This document shows, piece by piece, positions 7,757 through 13,969 of a stretch of DNA of 15,110 nucleotides (position 1 is its first letter; each line of letters starts with the position of its first letter). The notes below the pieces were generated by a model. The model searched no databases and was not told the DNA's origin. It was given only the letters and a program-made list of their open reading frames with translations. Location of the stretch: assembly GCA_937924895.1 (NCBI GenBank), contig CALEYP010000125.1, positions 1 to 15,110 on the forward strand, in the 5' to 3' direction. The position numbers and the translations under genes were made by a program. This DNA comes from an uncultured Alphaproteobacteria bacterium. Its GTDB lineage: Bacteria; Pseudomonadota; Alphaproteobacteria; Puniceispirillales; Puniceispirillaceae.

Positions 7757-9625
7757 GTGAGCGACGGATTGGTGAAATTAACAACTGCCCAGGCAATTGT
7801 GCGCTGGCTCGATAATCAATTTATTATGATTGATGGCGAAGAACATCGTCTTTGTGGTGGTGGTTTTGGCATATTTGGCCATGGCAATGTGACCTGCCTT
7901 GGTGAGGCTTTGCATAATTATCAAGACAGTCTGCCGCTTTATCGTGGTCAGAATGAGCAATCTATGGGGTTTGCGGCGGCGGGCTATGCCAAAGCATGGC
8001 TGCGTCAGCGTTTTATGTTTTGTACCGCGAGTGCCGGACCTGGTACAGCAAATCTGTTGACCGCATCGGCACTGGCCCATGCTAACCGACTACCGATGAT
8101 GATGCTTTGCGGCGATACATTTTTAACGCGTCTGCCTGATCCTGTGCTCCAGCAGATGGAAAATTTCTATGACCCGACCTTTGGTGTGAATGATGCGTTT
8201 AAACCTGTCAGCCGCTATTGGGACAGAATCACGCATCCCGCACAAATTATCCAATCATTGCCAGCGGCAGTGGCAACCATGCTCGACCCTGGTGATTGCG
8301 GACCTGTCTTTTTGGGGTTGCCACAGGATGTGCAAGGCTGGACTTATGATTATCCAGTAGAATTCTTTGAGAAAAAACTACACCATATCCGTCGCCAGAC
8401 ACCTGATGCAACTGAGATTGCGGAAGCTGCTGCATTGTTGAAAACCGCCAAACGCCCGATGATCATCGCGGGAGGTGGTGTGCAATACTCGCAAGCGGTG
8501 GGAGAGCTGACAAGTTTTGCAGAAGAGCATGGCATACCGGTAGTGGAAACCATCGCTGGTCGTGCCAATATGCTGAATAGCCATTCGCATAATATTGGCC
8601 CGATTGGTGTGACTGGTTCGAACAGCGCCAATACCATAGCTGAAAAGGCTGATGTGATTGTCGCGGTTGGCACCAGATTGCAGGATTTCACCACTGGTTC
8701 ATGGACGGCCTTTGCCAAGGAGGCGCGCTTTATCTCGCTTAATGCGGCGCGTCATGATGCTGGCAAACATAGATCACTTCCTATTGTTGGTGATGCAAAA
8801 TTAGGGCTGAACGCATTGTCTAATGCCATTGCCGGTTATCAGGCAGATAATGCGTGGTTAAAATTGGCACAGGCAGAAAGACAATCATGGGATGCTTATG
8901 TCGCTGATAATGTCAGCTATGGCGATAACCGGCCGAATTCCTATGCGCAGGCAATTGGCGTTGTGAATGCGCTTTGTCACAAGCGCGATAGAGTAGTGGC
9001 TGCCGCCGGCGGCTTGCCAGCTGAGGTCACAGCTAATTGGCGTACCCTTGATATTGGCACAGTTGATGTGGAATTTGGGTTTTCTTGCATGGGCTATGAA
9101 ATTTCAGGCGCATGGGGCGCACGCATAGCCCAAAGCCAGAGAGAACCTCAGCGAGATACCATCACTTTCTGTGGTGATGGCTCATATCTTATGCTGAATT
9201 CGGATATTTATTCCTCGGTATTGAGTGATAAGAAAATCATTGCCCTTGTGCTGGATAATGGCGGTTTTGCGGTTATTAATAAGCTTCAGAACAATATGGG
9301 TAATGAAAGCTTCAACAATCTGATTGAAGATTGCCCGACGGTCACGCAGCCTTTTGCCGTTGATTTTGCGGCCCACGCTGCGTCAATGGGCGCACATGCC
9401 GAAACAGTGGAAAACCCAGCTGAACTTGCCGAAGCCTTCAAACGGGCGCAGAAAGCAGATAAGAGCTATGTGATCGTGATGAAGGTTGACGCCTATGAAG
9501 GGTGGACAGCTGAGGGTCACACATGGTGGGAAGTTGGCACACCGCATATTTCTGAGAGCCCAAAAGTACAAAAAGCGCATCAGGATGTTGAATCAACACG
9601 CCAAAAACAGCGCAGAGGCGTGTGA
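7757..9625 (+). CDS. iolD: 3D-(3,5/4)-trihydroxycyclohexane-1,2-dione hydrolase IolD
   Basis: IolD is a thiamine-diphosphate enzyme that hydrolytically opens the six-membered ring of the diketo-cyclitol to 5-deoxy-glucuronate, the defining step of inositol catabolism. The 622-residue length fits the family. Motifs seen are CGGGFGIFGHGN (33-44), the cofactor-activating glutamate E67 in RGQNEQSMGFAAAGYAK, a central domain with IIAGGGVQYS (236-245), and the ThDP/Mg motif GDGS (473-476) through NSD (481-483) to DNGGF (500-504). The start is GTG 7757, preceded by GAGGAG at 7744-7749. It is the first gene of the iolD-iolC-iolB-like-aldolase operon. Its TGA overlaps the iolC ATG by one base (TGATG), which implies translational coupling. 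The upstream region carries the palindromic operator candidate. Confidence 0.95.
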   Translation: MSDGLVKLTTAQAIVRWLDNQFIMIDGEEHRLCGGGFGIFGHGNVTCLGEALHNYQDSLPLYRGQNEQSMGFAAAGYAKAWLRQRFMFCTASAGPGTANLLTASALAHANRLPMMMLCGDTFLTRLPDPVLQQMENFYDPTFGVNDAFKPVSRYWDRITHPAQIIQSLPAAVATMLDPGDCGPVFLGLPQDVQGWTYDYPVEFFEKKLHHIRRQTPDATEIAEAAALLKTAKRPMIIAGGGVQYSQAVGELTSFAEEHGIPVVETIAGRANMLNSHSHNIGPIGVTGSNSANTIAEKADVIVAVGTRLQDFTTGSWTAFAKEARFISLNAARHDAGKHRSLPIVGDAKLGLNALSNAIAGYQADNAWLKLAQAERQSWDAYVADNVSYGDNRPNSYAQAIGVVNALCHKRDRVVAAAGGLPAEVTANWRTLDIGTVDVEFGFSCMGYEISGAWGARIAQSQREPQRDTITFCGDGSYLMLNSDIYSSVLSDKKIIALVLDNGGFAVINKLQNNMGNESFNNLIEDCPTVTQPFAVDFAAHAASMGAHAETVENPAELAEAFKRAQKADKSYVIVMKVDAYEGWTAEGHTWWEVGTPHISESPKVQKAHQDVESTRQKQRRGV

Positions 9626-10617
9626 TGCGAGTAGAGGATTTACAGAATAAGAAGTTTCTAGTGATCGGGCGTGTGGGGATGGATTTATGTCCCGATCCGC
9701 CAGGTACCGCAACAGAAGATGCCACTGATATGATTGTTACAATGGGTGGTTCATCTGCGAATATCGCAGCAGGTCTGTGCAAGCTTGGTTGTCAGGCCGC
9801 CTTAGTAACCTGTGTCTCAGATGATTCAGTCGGTGCGTTTTGCCTGAATCAGCTTGATCAGTTCGGTATTGATAAGCGCTATGTTCGCAGTATCAAAGGC
9901 GAAGAACGGACCTCGCTTGCGGTTTATGAGTCGCGGGTGGAAAACCATCAATCTGTGATTTATCGCAATAATGCGGCTGATTTTCAGATGAATGAGGCAG
10001 ATATTGACGCGATTGACTTCAGCCGCTTTAGCGCCCTTATCACCGCAGGCACTGTTTTTGCACAAGAGCCATCGCGCTCAGCCACATTTAAGGCATTTGA
10101 GCGCGCTAAAGAGGCTGGCATTCCTATAATTTTTGATGTTGATTACCGCCCCTATAGCTGGGCATCCCCTCAAGTGGCCGAAGATGTCTTGTCAAAGGCC
10201 GGTGCTTTGAGTGATGTGGTTGTGGGTAATGATGAAGAATTTGGCTTCATGGCGGGCGGCATTGAAAAAGGCTTAGATAAAGCGCGCAGTCTTGCGCAAA
10301 GGCCAGGCACTATCATTGTCTATAAGATGGGAGAAAAAGGGGCGGTCACCTTCTGTGATGGCAATGAAATTACCACTGGCATTTATCCTGTCACGGCCCT
10401 GAAACCAACCGGTGCCGGGGATAGTTTTATGGCAGGATTTGTGGCCTCACTGGCAGATGGACTCTCACTTGGTGATGCGATTTTACGCGGCTCAGCTTGT
10501 GCCTCCATCACCGTATCAAAGCCCGGCTGTGCGATTGCTATGCCATTTGAGGATGAGCTAGTTAGCTTTATGGCCACACATGATTATTCAGGACCAAGCG
10601 TGAAAGGAACGCACTAA
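9625..10617 (+). CDS. iolC: 5-dehydro-2-deoxygluconokinase IolC
   Basis: IolC is a PfkB/ribokinase-family cytosolic kinase that phosphorylates 5-dehydro-2-deoxy-D-gluconate using ATP. The 330-residue protein shows the N-terminal substrate-binding motif VTMGGSSANIAAGLCKLG (38-55), the IolC-like stretches TAGTVFAQEPSR and FDVDYRPYSW (170-179), and the C-terminal PfkB signature PTGAGDSFMAGF (261-272) with catalytic base Asp266. I choose ATG 9625, which shares its A with the iolD stop (TGATG) and has GAGG at 9615-9618. The in-frame GTG at 9622 immediately before it is less well placed. It ends TAATG, sharing one base with the next start. Order and product agree with standard iol operons. Confidence 0.95.
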   Translation: MRVEDLQNKKFLVIGRVGMDLCPDPPGTATEDATDMIVTMGGSSANIAAGLCKLGCQAALVTCVSDDSVGAFCLNQLDQFGIDKRYVRSIKGEERTSLAVYESRVENHQSVIYRNNAADFQMNEADIDAIDFSRFSALITAGTVFAQEPSRSATFKAFERAKEAGIPIIFDVDYRPYSWASPQVAEDVLSKAGALSDVVVGNDEEFGFMAGGIEKGLDKARSLAQRPGTIIVYKMGEKGAVTFCDGNEITTGIYPVTALKPTGAGDSFMAGFVASLADGLSLGDAILRGSACASITVSKPGCAIAMPFEDELVSFMATHDYSGPSVKGTH

Positions 10618-11453
10618 TGCATATTGCACCTTATGATAATGGCAATCAGCCAATCGTTGATATTGACGATAAATTGGTGCCGTTAAATTATTTTAACATT
10701 GTAAAATTGAAAAAAGGTGAGGCTTTTCACTACCAAGTGCCAGGCTATGAGACTTGCATTGTACCGGCAACAGGTACGGTTGATGTTGAAGTCGAGGGGG
10801 TATCTTTCACAAAGCTTGGCAAACGAGGTGAGGATGTTTGGGATGGCGATCCAGAGGGTGTTTATATTCCTGTTGGCGCAAAGGTGACCATCATCTGTCA
10901 ATCTGACGAGACCGAAACCTTCATCGCTGGTGCGAAATATGACAAGGTGCTAGAGCCCTTTGATGTGCGTGAACCTGATTTGGTGCAATATGGGTCTGAT
11001 GACACAAAGACTCACCGTAAAATCAAACATATTCTTGGTCAGAAACAGCATGATAAAGTTGGCAGATTGTTGGTCAGTGAGCTATTTACCGTCGGGGCAG
11101 GTGGCTGGTCAGGCTTTCCAAGTCATAAACATGATACCAACCGGCTTCCTGATGAGACGCGGCATGATGAAACCTATAATTTCCGTTTTAAACCAAATTG
11201 GGGGTCTGGCTTGCAGATGCTGCAGCGTGAGGATGGTGAGCCGGGTGATGCCTATCACATAGTGGATGGTTCAACATTTTGTATTGATAAGGGCTATCAT
11301 CCATGCTGTGTTTTGCCGGGATATGAGATGTATTATTTCACTATTCTAGGCGGGTTAACGCAACGCTCACTGGTACAATTTTTTCAACCAACACATGCCT
11401 ATCAGGTTGAGACGATTCCTGGCATCAAAGATATGATAGCGAAATTCAAATGA
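10617..11453 (+). CDS. Divergent second IolB-family protein (KduI/IolB cupin fold)
   Basis: This 278-residue protein belongs to the IolB/KduI isomerase family but differs strongly from the canonical IolB at 2578. Shared landmarks are WSGFPSHKHDTN (164-175), DETYNFRF (184-191), DKGYHPCCVLPGYEMYYF (224-241) and the overall two-cupin length. The probable metal ligands H170, H172, E185 and H228 are all kept. The segment that reads LEETYYHRI in IolB is HDETYNFRF here, and the C-terminal AGPLRKWRF/WIVERD block is replaced by GGLTQRSLVQFF, so the pocket probably differs. It sits between iolC and the aldolase gene, overlapping both (TAATG at the start, ATGA at the end). It may isomerise a related deoxy-uronate, or another keto-acid made from a different cyclitol. 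The family is reasonably sure; the exact reaction is unknown. Confidence 0.82.
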   Translation: MHIAPYDNGNQPIVDIDDKLVPLNYFNIVKLKKGEAFHYQVPGYETCIVPATGTVDVEVEGVSFTKLGKRGEDVWDGDPEGVYIPVGAKVTIICQSDETETFIAGAKYDKVLEPFDVREPDLVQYGSDDTKTHRKIKHILGQKQHDKVGRLLVSELFTVGAGGWSGFPSHKHDTNRLPDETRHDETYNFRFKPNWGSGLQMLQREDGEPGDAYHIVDGSTFCIDKGYHPCCVLPGYEMYYFTILGGLTQRSLVQFFQPTHAYQVETIPGIKDMIAKFK

Positions 11454-12280
11454 CGATAGCGACTCTTTCAGATGTACTGCAACCGGCATTGAAAAATGGT
11501 TATGCTGTGGCGGGTCTTGTCACCCTAGGATGGGAAGATATGGTGGCCTATGTAGCTGCGGCTGAGGCAGAGAATGTGCCCATTATTCTTCAAGCTGGAC
11601 CATCCTGCCGTGAGCATACGCCGCTTCCTATCCTTGGTAAAATGTTCCGTCATTTAGCTGAACAGGCATCAGTGCCTGTGGTTGCGCATCTTGACCATGG
11701 CTATTATTTTGAAGAGTGCCAGCTTGCCCTTGATAGCGGGTTTACCTCTTTGATGTATGATGGCTCTCGCAAGCCTCTCAGCCAGAATATTGATGAAACA
11801 GCAAAAGTGGCTGAATTAGCTCATAATGCCGGCATTTCTTGTGAAGGTGAGATTGGGTTTGTTGGTTATGCGGGAGGTGAGCATTCTGCTGGCACTGATC
11901 CAGAAGAGGCCGCGATTTTTGCTGATCAAACAGGTATTGATGCTATGGCAATTTCCGTTGGCAATGTCCATCTTCAACAAGATCGAGAGGGAGGGCTAGA
12001 TGAGCCACGCATTCGCGCGATTGAAGCCACAACCTCGGTTCCACTTGTAATTCATGGTGGCTCTGGCGTGCCAGAGGCGCAGCGTAAGCATCTTTCTCAA
12101 CAGTCTGCCATCTGCAAATTTAATATCGGTACAGAATTACGACTGGCTTTTGGTTCAGCCTTACGAGAATCTGTAAATCAAGATGAGACACGCTTTGATA
12201 GGCTTCAGATATTAAAGGACACAATAGATCCTTTGCAGGCAGCAACTGAACAGGTATTACGCTGTTTCAAGCCTGCATAG
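11450..12280 (+). CDS. iolJ: Class II fructose/tagatose-bisphosphate aldolase family protein, IolJ-like
   Basis: In context this is the 5-dehydro-2-deoxyphosphogluconate aldolase that splits the IolC product into dihydroxyacetone phosphate and malonate semialdehyde. The 276-residue zinc-dependent class II aldolase shows VAHLDHG (78-84; catalytic Asp82, zinc His83), CEGEIGFVG (131-139), GNVH with zinc His174, HGGSGVPE (202-209; zinc His202 and phosphate loop), and KFNIGTELR (223-231). GNVHL replaces the GTSHG often seen in fructose-bisphosphate aldolases, so a non-FBP substrate is plausible. The ATG overlaps the preceding stop (ATGA, 4 bases), the strongest coupling in this operon. It is the last gene before the hairpin at 12355. 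The role is inferred mainly from the operon; a tagatose- or fructose-type aldolase is the alternative. Confidence 0.88.
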   Translation: MTIATLSDVLQPALKNGYAVAGLVTLGWEDMVAYVAAAEAENVPIILQAGPSCREHTPLPILGKMFRHLAEQASVPVVAHLDHGYYFEECQLALDSGFTSLMYDGSRKPLSQNIDETAKVAELAHNAGISCEGEIGFVGYAGGEHSAGTDPEEAAIFADQTGIDAMAISVGNVHLQQDREGGLDEPRIRAIEATTSVPLVIHGGSGVPEAQRKHLSQQSAICKFNIGTELRLAFGSALRESVNQDETRFDRLQILKDTIDPLQAATEQVLRCFKPA

Positions 12281-12354
12281 CTGGTTCAAATTGTCACATA
12301 TATCCCACAGATGGGGGCGAAGCTTAGGTAAGTGCTCTCACTTGCTAGGTGTCT

Positions 12355-12389
12355 ATTATAAGGCAGCCTTGGATTTGCTGCCTTATAAT
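12355..12389. terminator. Strong hairpin, probable bidirectional terminator
   Basis: ATTATAAGGCAGC (12355-12367) pairs perfectly with GCTGCCTTATAAT (12377-12389) around a 9-base loop, giving a 13-bp stem. It lies in the 141-base gap between the end of the iolD operon (12280) and the end of the minus-strand cupin gene (12422). The A/T-rich stem ends and convergent position fit termination in both directions, though no long T-run follows the stem. The rest of the gap (12281-12354 and 12390-12421) shows no gene; only a small AAGTG/CACTT hairpin near 12330-12343 is visible. Confidence 0.7.
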
Positions 12390-12421
12390 GTCAAATTGAG
12401 GTTATGGGGAACAGCTGGTTA

Positions 12422-12760
12422 TTAACGACCATAGATATCTTCATAGCGTTTGATATCATCCTCACCTAAGTAAGTGCCAGTTTGCACTTCGATAAGAACC
12501 ATATCGGCAGCTGTTTCATTTTCAAGCCTGTGGATGGCGCCAAGGGGAATATAGACAGATTCGCCAGGGTTTTTCATCATCACATCATCATCGACTGTGA
12601 CCTTGGCTGTGCCCGTTACAACAACCCAATGTTCCGCACGATGTTCATGAGACTGCAGAGAAAGTCGACCGCCGGGGGTTACTGTGATTCGTTTCACTTT
12701 ATAGCCATCAGCTTCCACAAGCACTTCATATTTGCCCCAAGGGCGTTCACCAATTTCCAT
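12422..12760 (-). CDS. Small cupin protein, stand-alone ManC C-terminal (type II mannose-6-phosphate isomerase-like) domain
   Basis: This 112-residue single-domain cupin matches the C-terminal phosphomannose isomerase domain of bifunctional ManC/AlgA proteins: ERPWGKYEVL (5-14), LSLQSHEHRAEHWVVVTGTA (33-52), SVYIPLGAIHRLEN (68-81), and LIEVQTGTYLGEDDIKRYED-IYGR at the end. Probable metal ligands are H38, H40, E43 or H44, and H77. The nucleotidyltransferase domain found in ManC is absent, so it is a lone isomerase or sugar-binding cupin. I start at ATG 12760, nine bases after AGGA; the in-frame ATG 12766 is only three bases from it and less likely, and the open frame extends to 12829 without family similarity. 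It is divergent from the second LacI gene and probably belongs to that sugar locus (mannose-like substrate possible) rather than to the iol pathway. Confidence 0.85.
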   Translation of the reverse strand: MEIGERPWGKYEVLVEADGYKVKRITVTPGGRLSLQSHEHRAEHWVVVTGTAKVTVDDDVMMKNPGESVYIPLGAIHRLENETAADMVLIEVQTGTYLGEDDIKRYEDIYGR

Positions 12761-12817
12761 TTTCATTTGTCCTATATCGTTGAAAAGCAGGGTTTTTCGA
12801 ATGACTAGTGAAATGTT

Positions 12818-12847
12818 GTTATCCCACAATGTGGTTTATAACTACAA
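12818..12847 (-). promoter_or_regulatory. Possible promoter of the cupin gene
   Basis: On the minus strand, TTGTAG (12847-12842) and GATAAC (12823-12818) are separated by 18 bases and could serve as -35 and -10 boxes. Each matches its consensus at four of six positions, so this is only a candidate. Confidence 0.25.
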
Positions 12848-12849
12848 TT

Positions 12850-12855
12850 TATAAT
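12850..12855 (+). promoter_or_regulatory. Perfect -10 box (TATAAT) for the second LacI gene
   Basis: TATAAT at 12850-12855 lies 58 bases before the LacI-family ATG at 12914. No clear -35 box occurs at 15-19 bases upstream. Initiation would fall near 12862, just before the palindrome at 12867-12888, a position suited to repression by bound regulator. Confidence 0.4.
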
Positions 12856-12866
12856 TTTGTCACTTG

Positions 12867-12888
12867 ATTCCGAAAGCGCTTTCGGAAT
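12867..12888. promoter_or_regulatory. LacI-family operator-like 22-bp palindrome
   Basis: ATTCCGAAAGC is followed directly by its exact reverse complement GCTTTCGGAAT, a perfect 22-bp inverted repeat with a central CpG. The GAAAGC-GCTTTC core is a common LacI-family operator pattern. It ends 25 bases before the LacI gene start and begins 11 bases after a perfect TATAAT, so it most likely mediates autoregulation of the regulator and the sugar-binding protein gene behind it, and perhaps the divergent cupin gene. Its sequence is unrelated to the 7643-7660 palindrome apart from the CpG centre. Confidence 0.75.
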
Positions 12889-12913
12889 AGCGTTTAAATC
12901 AGTGGGAGAACAC

Positions 12914-13945
12914 ATGCAAAAAGTTAGTCTCAAATTCTTATCTAAAGAACTTGGTCTTGCCGAAGGCACTGTGTCGCGCGCGCTCAATGGCTATTCTGAT
13001 ATTAGCGAAGCAACTAGAAGCCGCGTTATCGCTTGCGCTGAGAAGCATAATTATAAGGCTAATCAAACGGCGCGTCGTCTTGCCACTGGCGTGGCAGAAG
13101 CCGTTGCTTATTTGATGCCAGCCAATACTAACGCACTATCAGAGCCTTTTGTTTCACAATTGCTTGAGGGGTTGGGACAATCTCTCGCAAGACGAAATTG
13201 GGATTTACTAGTGGTACAAGCTAGTTCCAGTGAAGAAGAGGCGGAAACCATTGCCAAATTATCCCGTTCTGGCAAGGTAAGTGGTGTTGTGATCTCGCGT
13301 CCCTACAAACAAGATTCGCGCATTGAATTATTACGGAAGTATAAGGTGCCGTTTATCGTTCATGGGCGATCTGTTTCTCATGCTGACTATGCTTGGTATG
13401 ATGTAGATAGCGAAAGCGCCTTTATGGACGCTGTTGACCATTTAGTGATGTTAGGGCATCGCCAGATTGGATTTATCGGAGCGCCAACATATTATCACTT
13501 CGCACAAATGCGCCTTGACGGATATCGGGCAGGCATTCTTTCGAATGGGCTAAAAGTGAATGACAGTCTTATTGAAGTTGCAGAATTAAGCGATGATGCA
13601 GGTGAGCGCGCAGCGGTTAATATGCTGAAGTCGCCGGCCTCACCAACAGCAATTCTATGTGCAACTGACACGCAGGCTATTGGCGCCTTGGCTGCAATTC
13701 GCGCCCAAGGTTTAGAGCCAGGAAAAGATGTGAGCGTGATTGGATATGATGGTCTAGCTTTTGGCAAACACACAAACCCACCCTTGACGACGATGGCGCA
13801 GCCATTGGCCCATTCAGGGCGCCAGATTGGTGATATGCTGCTGGCGATTATTGATGGGGGAAATCCGACAGATTACCAAGAACTCCGAAGCGCAAAATTG
13901 GTGCGCCGAATGAGCGATGGCCCTATTTCGGGCCACACTGAATAA
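12914..13945 (+). CDS. LacI-family transcriptional regulator of the adjacent sugar transport locus
   Basis: This 343-residue regulator has a LacI helix-turn-helix at 3-50 (FLSKELGLAEGTVSRALNGYSDISEATRSR, here only partly quoted: recognition region GLAEGTVSRALNGY) and the hinge-like NQTARRLATG. Its PBP-like ligand domain shows VAYLMPANTNA, GVVISRPYKQD, IVHGRS, HLVMLGHRQIGFIGAP, CATDTQAIGALAA and VSVIGYDGL. The start is ATG 12914 with GGGAGAA at 12904-12910; an in-frame TTG at 12857 would make translation run through the operator palindrome, so I reject it. It is followed 24 bases later by a sugar-binding protein gene. Proteins of this type usually respond to the sugar their neighbouring transporter imports. 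The palindrome at 12867 is its probable own operator. It resembles regulators of alpha-glucoside/trehalose-type loci in alphaproteobacteria, from memory only. Confidence 0.92.
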   Translation: MQKVSLKFLSKELGLAEGTVSRALNGYSDISEATRSRVIACAEKHNYKANQTARRLATGVAEAVAYLMPANTNALSEPFVSQLLEGLGQSLARRNWDLLVVQASSSEEEAETIAKLSRSGKVSGVVISRPYKQDSRIELLRKYKVPFIVHGRSVSHADYAWYDVDSESAFMDAVDHLVMLGHRQIGFIGAPTYYHFAQMRLDGYRAGILSNGLKVNDSLIEVAELSDDAGERAAVNMLKSPASPTAILCATDTQAIGALAAIRAQGLEPGKDVSVIGYDGLAFGKHTNPPLTTMAQPLAHSGRQIGDMLLAIIDGGNPTDYQELRSAKLVRRMSDGPISGHTE

Positions 13946-13969
13946 CCCTAACTTCTTGAGGAGGAAACA

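Noticed and set aside
8350..8718. 122-codon open frame antisense to iolD, and other long antisense frames across the window
   Set aside because: They mirror clearly recognisable genes, have no ribosome sites or family motifs, and are expected shadows of coding sequence.
11478..11488. TGCAACCGGCA at the start of the aldolase gene, resembling half of the 7643 palindrome
   Set aside because: Only one half matches and it is within coding sequence.
12330..12343. AAGTG-ctct-CACTT mini hairpin after the aldolase gene
   Set aside because: The five-bp stem is too weak to call alone; the 13-bp hairpin just downstream is the better terminator.
12857..12913. Upstream TTG start for the second LacI regulator
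   Set aside because: It would translate through the 22-bp palindrome; ATG 12914 has a good GGGAGAA leader and begins right at the helix-turn-helix.
13412..13423. GAAAGCGCCTTT inside the second LacI gene, resembling its operator core
   Set aside because: The symmetry is broken by an extra base and it lies in coding sequence; chance similarity is likely.
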